This document shows positions 12,300-23,863 of a stretch of 64,000 nucleotides of DNA, in pieces. The notes under the pieces are model-generated. The model saw only the letters and a program-made list of their open reading frames with translations, searched no databases and was not told where the DNA came from. Source of the stretch: Boletus sp. NGJ (Eukaryota; Basidiomycota; Agaricomycetes; Boletales; Boletaceae); the NCBI GenBank assembly GCA_019096195.1, contig JAGTXK010000139.1, positions 186,001 to 250,000 of the forward strand, read 5' to 3'. The translations under genes and the position numbers were made by a program. How positions within the stretch are numbered: the stretch's first letter is position 1; every line of letters begins with the position of its first letter.

Positions 12300-13725
12300 C
12301 TATAGCAACCCTTGCTGGATTACCATCTCCTTGTAGAGACTAAGAATGATGTCGTTGGCAGTCAAGGTAATGATTCTGTACAGCATAAAGTCAGCAGAAT
12401 CAGCATTTGCCTCGCACGTTAGCACTTACGTGTGTGGAGCAATACGCAGAAAATGTGCCGTGGAGCCTGTTTTGAAGAGACGTGAGTAAGGATGAGGACT
12501 AGAGTGGTAAATCTACTTGCCTTTATACCATCCAAATACTCCTTCTGTCTTAAAAGTCTTCCAGAGACAGTCAATAGGATTCCTGTATAGTGTACCCTGC
12601 AAACGTCCATTAGGTAACCGTATCGTGGGTTGGTTGTACACCCGGGTGAGAGCCTGACGGATGTTAGCAGTAGCATCATGGCAAGCCTAGCGTACTCACA
12701 GTATCTGCTGGTTGCATTACGATACACTGTCCGGGACGTCAGAACAAGCTGAGAGTTCGCGTAATGCCTCGTGACATACCACACAGACACCCGATACAGA
12801 ACTACTAGTCAGGTATGTCCAAATGCTGTTGGCGGGCAAGATACCGTGTGTAACAAGTTGGTTCTTGGTCCAGTTGTAGGTCGGCAGTTGAACAGAAGAG
12901 CCCGTGGCAGTTCGAAGAACAGCGGCGTCTATGCCACGAATGAGTCCTCGGAATCCCTCGGTTCGAAATATCGTTGAGAGTGCGTCAAAGGAGCTTTTGT
13001 AGTAATGTTGGGCGCCGACTGGTAATGCAGGAGAATATGCCTTGATGATGATGTGTCAGACATCATTTGCGCGAAAAAAACTTCTCGAGATCAACTAACT
13101 TGCATGCGAGCCTTGATGAGGAATAGCGGATTTCCGAGGGCCGCGCCGACTGCCCCACTTGCGGCACCGGCTGCTACAGATGTCAGAGGTATTTGATCGG
13201 TCACAGGCATGCCTACGACGCGGTTTATCGTCCGGCGGAAAGGCTCATAAAATCCTGAATCAAATCAGCTTTGCAAATAATTGTGATAGACAATAATGTA
13301 CCTAAGCGTGATCCGTTGAGGAGGATCTGGCAAGGGGTCACAGGGACTGAGAGGTAAAATCAAGGAGAGTGCTTGCCTGGTATGCATACTGGCAAAATGT
13401 GAGGCTGATACCACGAAACTACATGGCAAACTTACCGCTGGGCTGAGACCTCGTTGCAGACCTCGGATGCCTTCGTTTCTCCACGTCTTCGTCAAGACAT
13501 CAATAGCGTTACTGTAAACCTTTTGATAGCCATCCTTTGCTAGTTCGCCTTGGAGTTGCAGACGCGTTTTTGCGACTTCGGCGGGATTCGAGACGGTAAC
13601 CTGTTTACTGGTATGAGAAACGAATGCAAGGGAGCAATTTAATGGTGACTCACCGCAATACTGGCCGCAAGACCACCACAGATAAAGCCTTCTGCAGTGG
13701 AGAGAGGGCGCAACGGAGCTTGCAT
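12300..13725 (-). CDS. OAC1: Mitochondrial carrier, oxaloacetate/sulfate type (Oac1-like)
   Basis: Inner-membrane SLC25 transporter; the closest family I recognise is yeast Oac1 and animal SLC25A34/35, which move oxaloacetate and related anions. The start is the ATG of MQAPLRPLST. Three carrier repeats are readable: VSNPAEVAKTRLQLQGE in the first, ALGNPLFLIKARMQAY in the second and MQPADTALTRVYNQP in the third, each with the PX(D/E)XX(K/R)-type signature in variant form, plus the end AHFLRIAPHTIITL typical of Oac1. At least six short introns interrupt it; the last exon ends MVIQQGLL, stop 12300-12302. It lies head-to-head with MDM1, 193 bp between start codons. The family is certain, the substrate less so. 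Confidence 0.85.
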
Positions 13726-13918
13726 GGAGGGCAGAGCGGCAGCGAGGCTTATGTATGTTTCAAAGAAAGGCCGCGAACAAGTTTGGTTTACTTAGCTCGC
13801 AAGGGTCAATTTGAACGCGACCCTGAAGTGTTGACAAGTTGTCAACTTACTCAGTGTGCAGTGCACCTCAACGAACGAGGCGCGGAACTGACAAACGTTT
13901 CGACATGCTCTCAGCTTG

Positions 13919-16900
13919 ATGCAGAGCTCTGACCTCCCCTATGAAAGTGGCCCTGTGATCACGACAAGGACCGTACTCCTCGTCGGTGTTTTTGCCGTGT
14001 CCATCCCAGTCGTCGTCCGGATCGTCTCCTCCCCACTCGTCCTCCTCCTTTTCGCACCGCTTTTCGTCGTTTTGGTGGTCATATCATCTCTTCTGGCGCA
14101 CTTTTTCCTCGCATGCAGGCTCGATTCAAAGGTACCTGCACACGGAAACCTGCTCTCCCATGCCGCTCGTCCCCTTGCCTTCTCAACTCCCGCCGCGTGG
14201 CAGGCTGTCCTCATCCGCTCACAATGGTCACATAAACCCCCCCAGTCGCTGCCGTCGTTATGTCCCGACATGCCTGTAGTGTCCTCAAACCTAAATGACA
14301 TCATGATACTCATAGTACGCGACTTTGTCCTGTCCTGGTACAAGGACATCTCGTCCTCCCCTTCGTTCCCCACAGCCGTGTCCACGACTCTGCATGCAGC
14401 CATCGAACAACTCCTGCAACGTGCAACGACCATCGATGTTTCTTCCCTTCTTGTCAAACGGATCTTGCCCAAGGTCACCTCTCATATCGAGCAGTTCCGT
14501 CAGTCAGAGGTCGCTCTTCGTGGCGCGGGCCTTGAGCGTCATCTCACTCAGTCAGAGGAACTTGACATGCTTTTGGCCAGTCGATATGTCGGAAAGGGTG
14601 AAAGGTTACATCCAGCTGTAGACAATCTTTCGTCTACCTTCACGAAACAGAACGAGGAAATGCATTTGAGGGGGATAGTAGACCAGATCCTCCCTTATAT
14701 CCTCCCAGAGAATGAAGCTCGAAGCAAGGTCCTCAAGATAGTGGTCCGAGAAGTCATAGTCTGCACTGTGCTCTATCCAATGATAGATATGGTCACAGAT
14801 CCTGACTTCTGGAATCGCACAATTGAGCAGGTGGTGAGTATTTAGTGTTCTCCCTGTTAGTTGTTTTCTGAATTCCATCTTAGGCTGGAGCTGCGATACA
14901 CCAGCAGTATGTTCTTTCTGCCTGGCACCGTATCTTTACCAATTCTTTGTAGAAAGCTGATTTCCAAGGTACGAAATGTCCTTGAAGCCCAATCACCGCG
15001 GCGTCACCACATCACATCGACGGTCACTCCTGGAGGAGATGCAATTACTATCCGTACTGACGTCCGTCAGTTTGAGTCTTTCCTTCGAAGCATCAATCGT
15101 TGTTCCTCTCTATTAGACGCGCGTCGCCTCAAGAACGATGTAATGGGCGAAATTCGCAGGACAAGATTGTTACTCGGTATATCTTTCGACCTCCGTGTGA
15201 GCACAAGGAGCTAATTTCTAGATAGCAAATCATGAGAAAGAGGAGTGGATAAATGGAGAGAGGACCGAGGATGTTGTGGCATTTTTGGACAGGCTATATA
15301 CTGCAAAGCGCACGGTTGAACAGCGAATTGTTGTCCTAGGCGGCGAACAAGATCCGGTTGGCATCATTTACTGGGCGTTCCTGCGTGCACATCTCATGTG
15401 TTCTATCTAATCAGACGGCTGTTGCGCGTGAGACGCATGCACGACACCGAGTCTCATTCAGAGATGTTCTTGGAAACCCGACCTCCCTCTCATACTTCAT
15501 GGAATTCATGGATCGTCGTCATCGTTCATTACTCGTGCAGTTTTGGCTAACTGTAGAAAGCTTCAAGAATCCCTTGGAATCGGTTGACTACACTTCTGGT
15601 GACGAGGACGAACCAATTCAAGATCCCTCCAACTCGACAACCCTACGAGAGGATATTCGTCTGATCAACGATCTGTATTTCTCTGCCACACCGCCTCACC
15701 CTTCCTTATCCCCGATCTCGCAAAAGCATGTCGATACCATTCGAAGTTACGCCTCCGACGAAGTGATGCCCAACATCATTGAGAATAAGAAGGTTCGCCG
15801 GAGCGTCATGTTGGCCCAGAGGGAGGTGGAACAAGAAATGGAGGGCGATTTTGACGATTTCCAGAAATCAGAGTTATGGTTTCGAGTGATCGAAGATGCC
15901 TCGTTCGGTCATCCCGAGGCCGAAGCATCCACGTCATTTAACAAGTCACAATACCTCAACCTATCTACTGCTGTGTCTGCTCGTGGAACGTCATCGCGGA
16001 CCAGATCCCAAATCCCTCGTTCAGAGTCATTCCCGTCTCTCGTCTCATCAAATCGTTCTTTCGAGCTTCCTCACATGATTCAAGGTCCACTGATTCATTC
16101 GCCGCCTACCACATATCGTAGCAATATCGACGTCCTTATGGCCCCCCTGTCAGACACACCCTCGGATATTTCGCGTGCGCCGCTCTTCGACGACCCGGAT
16201 GATGGGAGACCCGGTATGGATGAATCTGAACGTATGGAAGCTATCCAGGCCGCATTGATCGACATCATCGCTACGGAGCAGCACTCTAACCAACCTCGTG
16301 ATCGTGCTGAGGAGGCGGATGACTTTATCCCTTCGGTTCCCGATGGGAGGAAACCGCGTGGGATATTCGGAGACGAGGAAGATCCAAATGCCGACGATGA
16401 GATCGAAGAAGACCACACGACAGAGAGTGCCCGTGTCGTTGGACAGGGATCATTTCAGCTTGCAGGACCTGGTGACCTCCAGCTTTCGTATGAAATTGCC
16501 CGTCTCGGCAAGAAAATATCAAAGCTGGAGGTTCACGCGGCGATGCTTGATACACTCATCAAGAAAGCTGAGTTAACGGGAGATACTCAAGAACTCCGTC
16601 TCCTTCGCAAGGCAAAGGCTTCAATGACCAGAGAACTCAGGGAATTGCACTTTCAAAAAACGCAGTACGAGCAACAAGAATCTGCTAACCGCCTCGTCCC
16701 GCATAGAACAAAGGTTTCTATTGTCAGTTCAACCGTCGCCGAGGAGGAAGGGAGATCTGTGGTCCGATACCTTGTTGAGGTGCAACAACTTTCTCTGGAC
16801 GGAACTTTCTCATCCGGGTGGGTCGTTGCACGGCGGTACAATGAATTTCTGCGAATGCACAACAAACTACGTGAAGAATACTCTTTAGTTCGCAGCCTTG

Positions 16901-18039
16901 ATTTTCCTGGAAAGCGGTTGGTAGCTTCGCTCTCTGGGAGTTTCATTGACACCAGAAGACAAGCATTGGAGAAATATATGCAAGTGTGTGACTAGTGCTT
17001 TGGGGTTTGTGACAACACTGACTCTTTTACAGAACCTGATTTCAATTCCTGTGGTTTGTGAAAGCACAGAACTTCGTGTGTTTCTGTCGAGGGACTCACC
17101 TTTCATTGCCTCCGAGATTAAGGATGACGCTCTCAAAGGACAAGGGGGGTTCTCTGGACGAAACATTGTTCAGTCAATGTATCGGTCTGTCACTGAAAGC
17201 ATCGATGATATGTTCTTCGGGCCTTCCATGCTGGATGTGATGATCCAGCGCCTCACACGACAAGTGGCCGAATTCACCGGAATTGTCGGCTCGGCACTCA
17301 ACGACGAGGAAATTGTTGCTCAAGCAATGAAGCAATATGGAAAAGCGACCTCTCTGGACACATTCATACAGATGCCAGGGGATCTCAAGCCACTGGACGG
17401 AGAGACAAGCACTTCCAGCTTTTCCGCCCCTATCTGTGATTTAGTGCTTGCCATATTTGAGCTTCACACGAAAAACAACTGGCTTCGTCGGCAAGCAATT
17501 GTTATCATCCTTCAACAAGTCTTCGGGGATACTATCGAGCAGTTAGTTGGCAAGTTCTCCATGGTTGACATAGTTCACGTTCTTTCGCAGGAAAATACGG
17601 CAGAGCATACAATCTCAGTTTGAAGAGAGTCGCATTCTTCCCGTGCTTACCATGCTTCGGGAGAATTTATGGCCTGGAGGCAAGCTGAGAGCGTCTTCGC
17701 AACCTCGCACCGCCGAAGAGAAGCTTCGCAGTCGAGATGAAGCCAATCGCAAACTATCGGCGCTAGTACCAGGTTCGATTAGGCTAACCTGTCAAGAACG
17801 TGAACTGACCGGAGAATCCCTTGCAGACCTGGCTGCTAACATGATAGGTCGTTCGAACGCCCGCCGCGGGGCTCGACGTATATTCGCTGTGCTGCAGAAT
17901 CGGCGTTTAAATCAACATATCGCCTATACCATTATTGACGAGGTGTGTTTGAATTAGTCCTGATGCTCCTTGCTAACTGATAGATTGCGGGCAGATTGTC
18001 GCCACTATTTTCCCCGAGCTCCCACCTGTATTGCGCTAG
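13919..18039 (+). CDS. MDM1: Mdm1-type sorting nexin (TM-PXA-RGS-PX-nexin C)
   Basis: ER-anchored lipid-binding protein; yeast Mdm1 and animal SNX13/14/25 tether the ER to vacuole/lysosome or lipid droplets. The start is the ATG of MQSSDLPYES. Two hydrophobic N-terminal spans (VLLVGVFAVSIPVVVRIV and LVLLLFAPLFVVLVVISS) precede a PXA domain (LSWYKDIS ... YPMIDMVTDPDFWN). An RGS domain follows (VSFRDVLGNPTSLSYFMEF), then an acidic linker, a PX domain (YLVEVQQLSLDG ... RRYNEFLRMHNKLREEY) and a nexin C-terminal domain ending DEIVATIFPELPPVLR. Introns occur near 14834, 15193, 15356, 16985, 17590 and 17942. The product is about 1,270 residues. Its stop is 34 bp from that of TRM6 on the other strand. 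Confidence 0.9.
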
Positions 18040-18073
18040 GGCGTTGGATTGTCGGCGGAATACTTGCCTCTTG

Positions 18074-19842
18074 TTATGACAATCGTGTTCCTTCATATGT
18101 GTCAGCACACCCCATCGAGTCCACCCGCATAGGAGAATGAGGTTCTGATGGTGGCTCCACATCTCCAGTGGCCATTCTCAAATTTTGCCGGAATGTAACT
18201 GCTGTCGCATTCGGGTCATCGTAGCTAACGGAAAACAGTGTTCCAGATTAATATAGAGCGACCGAGGAGCTAGACAAACATACATTTTGATAGCATGGAG
18301 AAGGAATCCTCCCGAACCGGACGCATTCATCGTGGGGTGCATCCGACCAGGAAGAACCTGATAGCGGCGTAGCCACGACTCGGTGATCGAGGGTGCGAGG
18401 TAACGAGGGATGAGTCGCATCTTTGCTTGCAAGTCTGCTAGAGGCTACGGTGCAATAAGTGACAGTGTCAGAGTGAGAAGCAGATGAGTACCTGGAGGAA
18501 CATATTTTGCACGACAATTGAAGCAGATCCAGCTAAGTAGGGCGCTAGCATCTCTACAATCTCAAATGGATCGCAGTCGCTAGCGACTAGGAGCCCGTCA
18601 AATTCTCCTGAAAATAGTTCTTGCCGTGTACTCATTAGGGTGTCTGAAGTTGATTTTCGTTTGTCGAGGCGCTGGCGCTGGCGCTCTGAACGTATGCGTC
18701 CTGATGTGGGCTCAAGTGGGGCTACTACCATGAGATGCAATGACAATTTGCGGCAGTCGCGGACAGAGGATATTTACCAGGAGTGTAATCTTCTTGCGCT
18801 GTGGCCCAGTTTAGGGTCGACAGGACTGATATCAGAGTCTCCTTCTCATAATTCATCAGGGTCAGTACGGGATATGCAGGTGGCGAGTCAGCGTCATTTA
18901 TTGAAATTATTCGTCCTTCACCTGGAGAAAGAGTCAATGCGTAGTAGTTGAGTGCAACGAAGTCCACTTGCATCCTACCCTGTCGAGAACAGATGAGACT
19001 ACCAACCCAGAAGCATCGTCGACCACAATATAGCGTCCACCCGGGCGCACGTTAGCCAAGTTCAGTATCTGAGAGAGTGAATCGGGACGGATGTCTCGTA
19101 TCCTGTTCTGGTCCTTTCTGAACCAGTATTCACAGATATTATACACCGTGGGTTCAATTGTCTCGAAGCTCTTCGAATACCTGTGAGAGAAGCGGTTCTT
19201 AGTGCCTACTACGGCTGGTTTGGTCACTTACTTTGCTTCCTTCCGCTTCCTATACTTGTCCTTGCTGTACTCCGTTTTCAGAGAATAGTTCGCGTGTTGC
19301 TCGATTTGCACCTTGATGATTTCCTGGGGTATTAGGTTCGCCTTCAATGATTTCGCAACAATGATGCGCAACATGACCATACTGAAGCATGGACGCCAGA
19401 CTTCTTGAGTGCTTCGATTTCTTCCAGAGTCAATGGTTGAACAAAATCCCCATCGTTAATTAGTTCGTTCGTCGCATTCGTTTCCTCTACCATTAGATGG
19501 TTAGCGAGGTAATTCAAGAAATGAGCATCGACCTACCAACCGATTTCGTCCATTGTACGGGGAGGCAAACGTTTGAGTTTCTTTTCAAGTATTTCATAGG
19601 CGAATCCATACGGTTGTCCGATGAGTTCATTGGCAGGGAACGAGCCTACTCTGCCTAGTGAAACCATCCTTGGTGGAATATTAGATTACAGTCATGCTCG
19701 AAGTATTGACTTACGAGTCCTTCTCGACCTTGATACTACGCACCTCGCCATTGGGTAATCTGAATAAAACTGTATGCTTAGAGCTGATTGCATTATATCT
19801 GGCGCATTGGGTAGATGTTGGAGTGCTTTCGCCGGTACTCAT
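18074..19842 (-). CDS. TRM6: tRNA m1A58 methyltransferase non-catalytic subunit
   Basis: Partner of Trm61 in the nuclear enzyme that makes 1-methyladenosine at position 58 of tRNAs, including initiator tRNA (yeast Gcd10). The start is the ATG of MSTGESTPTS. Recognisable blocks are HTVLFRLPNGEVRSIKVEKD, IGQPYGFAYEI, YSKSFETIEPTVYNICEYW, RPGGRYIVVDDASGLVV, the EFDGLLVASDCDPFEIVE strand and LTESWLRRYQVLPGRMHP near the C-terminus. Many introns of about 50 nt are present. No complete SAM-binding signature is visible, consistent with the non-catalytic subunit. The gene converges tightly on MDM1 and is head-to-head with SHE4, 150 bp apart. Confidence 0.88.
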
Positions 19843-19992
19843 GTTCGGTTGGAGAAGTTTCGAGTTTCGAATGTCGAAGATAAAGCTACAAAGTAGTCTG
19901 GCGGCCTCTCAAATCATGGTGTAATTGCTTGCAATGGCGGGTGACTCCGATCCTAGATAAATGCCAAGTTCGTTTGTTCCCCTACCATTAGC

Positions 19993-22113
19993 ATGGCTTC
20001 GAACCCTGAATCCCGGCTGGACAAAGTACAGCGGATGGAGAACGATATGGATGCTTTACTCATCAAGTCCAAAGACCCGTCCTCACTGCTGCCAGACGAG
20101 TTGGGCTACATTGTCGCTGCATTTATGCCCTCTCAACCCCCCTCCTCGCGATCAAAAGCGTATCTCATCCTTTCCGCGTTCTGCCAGGGTGTTCGAGCAT
20201 CCAAATCATCAGAGAGAAGCCAGACCGAAGGAGACGAGCCAGACCAGGGGACACTTGCTCTGTTCCGTATATTCCAACCTCTGATTGCAAGCAACCTGTC
20301 GCAGTCTCAGGAGGATCCCTTACTTGCCGCCATCACGTTCCACTGTGCGCTCTTCCAGGTCGACTGGCAGTCGGCTTCACAGATCTTCACAGAAGATGGT
20401 TTCATCGACCTCCTCACTACTCTTGAAGTAGCCACATCTCCACCAGTATCTCTCTCACTTGCTCGTCTGTACGCACAAGCTAGCAGCCACAAAACTTGTC
20501 GGCAGCTCTTTTCTGAAGAGTCTATCGCCTGGCTTCAAGCGAAGTCCTCTCAGACCACCAACGATGTTTTGCGTGTGGTGGCCATCCTGGCACTCGTCAA
20601 ACTAGCCCAAGGATCTTCTGGCGATGTAGCAGCTGTTCAGGTTGGAACCACCTCCACCACGGGCATCCCAACGCGCGAGGACGTCGCCCGTGCAGTCCAG
20701 TTAAGTGACATGATCATGAACAGCAAGGACATCCACGCTTGTCTCAGCGAAGCAGTTGAGGGGTTGGCGTATCTCAGCATCAATCCAACTGTGAAGAAGA
20801 ACTTAGCAAACAACACCGTCCTAAAGCGACTCTTCTCTTTCGTCCCAAAACGGAAGGCTGCAGCGGACGCGACGAGTAATTCTACACTCATCTACGGTGT
20901 TCTCGTGATTATCTCCAACCTTTGTGCATACAAGCCGCGGTTGAGTCAGGAGCAGCAGCAGATTGCGAAGCTGCGGCGGATGGCCGAGAGCGGAAAGCAA
21001 ACAGGCAGGTCAGGCGTTGAAGAACAATCAGATCCTTTAGAATCCGAACCCGAGGTCCAGGCCCGGTGTCGTAGCGCCATCAGTTGCGGGGCACTGGAGG
21101 TACTAGCCACGGCATCTGGATTGGATAGTCAAGGGATTCGTTCAACCGTCGGTCAAGTACTTCTGAGCTTCGCAGAAAACAAGGAAAATAGAGGGGAGAT
21201 TTTGAGCGGTGGGGGTTCCAAGACGTTGACTCGCATCATTCAATCTGCGTCATCATCTCCAGATTCACTTCCCCAAGAAGCGCTTTCGGCCATCCAGGCC
21301 CTTGCCAAGCTTGCCATTACCGCACCACCAATTCAAGTTTTTGGCCCCAATGAGGGTAATGTACTTGATGCAATCCGACCCTTCTCACAACTACTCCTTC
21401 ACCCATCAGCAAATATGCTCCAGCAATTCGAAGCCACGATGGCTCTCACGAATCTTGCATCTCATGGACCAACTTTTGCATCTCGTGTCGCGAATAACCC
21501 CCACGTTCTTGGCAAGATTGAACTTCTGATGCTGGAGGACCACACACTCATGCGCAGAGCTGCCACCGAGCTTATCTGCAACCTAGTCGCAGGGTCAGAG
21601 CACGTCTTTGAAAGATATGCTGGGGTAAATGACGAAACTGCGCGGTCGACGTCGCGAGATGGATCTTCCAAGTCCAAGATCCATGTCCTGATTGCCATGT
21701 CGGACGTGGAGGATCCGCCTACACGCCTCGCAGCATCAGGGGCATTGGCGATGCTAACGAGTATGCAAACAGTATGTAAGGCAATATTCGATCTCCAGAT
21801 GGAACGTCACAGGGCGTTTCTTGTACTGGCACAACTCATTGACCCTAGCGTTCATGCTGGCGATGACGATGCGGCGGGGGAGGACGTAGCTATCGGTGAT
21901 CCGGGACTTGTGCACCGAGGTGTTGTCTGCATTCGTAATCTCTTGTCGAATCTCCAGAATTCGTCGCACCAAGATGCGCTAAAGGATGAGGTAAGGAAAG
22001 CGGGGTTACTTGTTGTGTTTGAGAAGTTGTTGAGAGGTGAACTGGGATCTTTTGCGGAAGTAGTGCTTGGACCTGCAGCGGAGGTCAAGAAGAAACTTGT
22101 AGGGCTGTCCTAG
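19993..22113 (+). CDS. SHE4: UCS-domain myosin chaperone (She4/UNC-45/Cro1)
   Basis: A cytosolic chaperone that folds and stabilises myosin motor domains; fungal She4/Cro1 act on class I, II and V myosins. It is a single uninterrupted exon of 706 residues, unusual here where most genes carry many introns. The protein is a helical armadillo-like solenoid; GALEVLATASGLDSQGIRS and EATMALTNLASHGPTF are typical repeat helices, and the UCS part occupies the C-terminal half (to EVKKKLVGLS). There is no TPR region, as is usual in fungi. It lies 1.75 kb upstream of the myosin-I gene, its expected client, on the same strand. Confidence 0.87.
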   Translation: MASNPESRLDKVQRMENDMDALLIKSKDPSSLLPDELGYIVAAFMPSQPPSSRSKAYLILSAFCQGVRASKSSERSQTEGDEPDQGTLALFRIFQPLIASNLSQSQEDPLLAAITFHCALFQVDWQSASQIFTEDGFIDLLTTLEVATSPPVSLSLARLYAQASSHKTCRQLFSEESIAWLQAKSSQTTNDVLRVVAILALVKLAQGSSGDVAAVQVGTTSTTGIPTREDVARAVQLSDMIMNSKDIHACLSEAVEGLAYLSINPTVKKNLANNTVLKRLFSFVPKRKAAADATSNSTLIYGVLVIISNLCAYKPRLSQEQQQIAKLRRMAESGKQTGRSGVEEQSDPLESEPEVQARCRSAISCGALEVLATASGLDSQGIRSTVGQVLLSFAENKENRGEILSGGGSKTLTRIIQSASSSPDSLPQEALSAIQALAKLAITAPPIQVFGPNEGNVLDAIRPFSQLLLHPSANMLQQFEATMALTNLASHGPTFASRVANNPHVLGKIELLMLEDHTLMRRAATELICNLVAGSEHVFERYAGVNDETARSTSRDGSSKSKIHVLIAMSDVEDPPTRLAASGALAMLTSMQTVCKAIFDLQMERHRAFLVLAQLIDPSVHAGDDDAAGEDVAIGDPGLVHRGVVCIRNLLSNLQNSSHQDALKDEVRKAGLLVVFEKLLRGELGSFAEVVLGPAAEVKKKLVGLS

Positions 22114-22172
22114 CCACTAGTTTTCGACCCGTATATGGAATTTGTTTCTGGACTTGCTCAGTTGATTGCACA

Positions 22173-23105
22173 ATGTCATTAGCAGACAATGAAGATGACC
22201 CGTCTTTCCTGGCACTCTCTGCTCATCTCAGACACCGCGTTGACAGTGCTTTCGATTCCATAGTATCGTCTGGAGCACAATTGCAGCAGTCAAGGTTTGA
22301 GGCTTCTTCTGGAGGTTTCATCGTTGAAGAGTCAGCATCTGGGCCATCTCAATCATCGGCAGAATATGAGGCTGGCGGGTTCATCGTTGAAGACTTTCCC
22401 TCGAGCTCCTCTGATGGCCGGTCCCACATTCCCTTGTCAGAAATTCCTCGTGCTCTAGACCTCCTGGATCTGTTTCCTGACGAAGACATCATGGGAGTGT
22501 TCAAGAATGCCGCGACAGGCTGGGGAGCACAGAATGCGCGCAACGACAGGGTTAGCAGGAAGGATTGGAGAGCGGTGTGTGCTGCCCTGCTCGAAGGGGA
22601 GCATATTGAGGGGAGCGACAAAGAAAGTGAAGACGTCGAGATGGGCGTGGACAGTGGTCCAGACAGCGACGAGTATCAGACGGAAGAACTGTCCGGCGAC
22701 ACGGATGAAGCCTCGAGCGACGAGTATGAGGAGGCCGCAGGACCAAGGAAGGCGCAGAAGGTACCTCGGAGGACACCAACAAAGAGCTCGGGACCGGAGA
22801 TTTCAAGGCAATTGACCGAGTCTCAGAGGGCTCAATGCCGACAAGATTTTCGTAGATTCTTTCCTCACATTGCGGATAACGAACTGGACCACCAGCGGAT
22901 CATGATCAAAGATATCACTCGTGTCGCTAGTCTGCTCAAGGAGAACCTCAAGGCAGAGGAGGCATGTGTAGCGCACTCAACATTGGACCTTCTAACGCAC
23001 GTTCCACAGGTACTGGAAATGCTAGAGGCATTCTCGACCGCACCGGACAAGTCTATGAACCTCACAGATTTTGAGCACATGATGATCCTCACAAAGTTGG
23101 TCTAG
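22173..23105 (+). CDS. Acidic EF-hand-like protein with GGFIVE repeats, function unknown
   Basis: 310-residue intronless gene starting 59 bp after the SHE4 stop on the same strand. I do not recognise a named family. The N-terminal part carries two copies of a short motif, GGFIVEE (residues 47-53) and GGFIVED (68-74). A helical pair follows (PRALDLLDLFPDEDIMGVF), then an acidic Ser-rich linker (about 145-200) and a second helical segment (QDFRRFFPHIADNELD ... NLTDFEHMMILTK). The helical halves look like degenerate EF-hands without calcium ligands, in the manner of centrin-like scaffold proteins. Function not assigned. Confidence 0.75.
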   Translation: MSLADNEDDPSFLALSAHLRHRVDSAFDSIVSSGAQLQQSRFEASSGGFIVEESASGPSQSSAEYEAGGFIVEDFPSSSSDGRSHIPLSEIPRALDLLDLFPDEDIMGVFKNAATGWGAQNARNDRVSRKDWRAVCAALLEGEHIEGSDKESEDVEMGVDSGPDSDEYQTEELSGDTDEASSDEYEEAAGPRKAQKVPRRTPTKSSGPEISRQLTESQRAQCRQDFRRFFPHIADNELDHQRIMIKDITRVASLLKENLKAEEACVAHSTLDLLTHVPQVLEMLEAFSTAPDKSMNLTDFEHMMILTKLV

Positions 23106-23213
23106 GGACCTGGGGCACCGAGCGGGACACAGAGAGGGACATGGCAAGACGCATACAGGTATAACAACTACATTAAGTACACATGTTCTGCAAACAGACA
23201 ACTGTCCGCATTG

Positions 23214-23701
23214 TCAACCTTGGTGGACGGAGCCATAAGCGGGTGCAGCAGGGTATGCTTGGTTGTTGAGAGGCTGATATTGGCCACTGCCAATGTCTGC
23301 AGGACATCGTCAAGCAAAGCTAGAATTAGCATCGTGTGTACTCACATATGAATCCTCCTGGGCCGTAGTGTTCTTCCGCCTGCATCTTCTTATAGGTGAG
23401 CCAGAATGAGTGCTGGAAGGACGTCAGGTTGGTAATGTATCTGGACTGACCACACGACTTACGATAAGGCCGGGGATGTAGCCAAGACTGTGCGCGCCGT
23501 TTAGTGTAGAACAGACAGGAATCACAAAGCGCTCACATCGTCAAGCAGATGTTGATGAGCAAGTCACAGCTGCATCCGGTGATGAACGCGGCGGCTGCAG
23601 GAGGGAAAATGATCCCGACCTATGAAGCATCTAAGCAACAGTCAATGCTTCGAGGGAGATAGACTGACGATAATGAGAAGAATGTCTGAGGCCCTAACCA
23701 T
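23214..23701 (-). CDS. PMP3: Plasma membrane proteolipid Pmp3
   Basis: A tiny two-span membrane protein of the UPF0057/Pmp3 family that affects plasma-membrane potential and cation tolerance. Joined exons give MVRASDILLIIVGIIFPP, AAAAFITGCSCDLLINICL, LGYIPGLIHSFWLTYKK and a tail GPGGFIYIGSGQYQPLN ending SVHQG. Both membrane spans and the family signature around the CxCD cysteines are intact; total length is about 85 residues, longer than the yeast protein because of the tail. Four short introns interrupt this tiny gene. It is head-to-head with myosin-I, 162 bp between starts. Confidence 0.88.
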
Positions 23702-23863
23702 GGTGTAGTAAGCGAGTAGTGGTTCAGTCGACGACTGAGTATTTATGCATATGTGCCGCAGCCGCAGCGGGTGCAGAGGACCCCGACGACACTCTCAGTG
23801 TCCCTCCCTCCGGTTTCGGGGTTTGCTCGTCTCTATCACAACTTTCCACGAGCCTCCTCTATC

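Noticed and set aside
13939-14478. 179-codon minus-strand frame opposite MDM1
   Set aside because: Shadow frame of the strongly supported PXA-domain coding strand.
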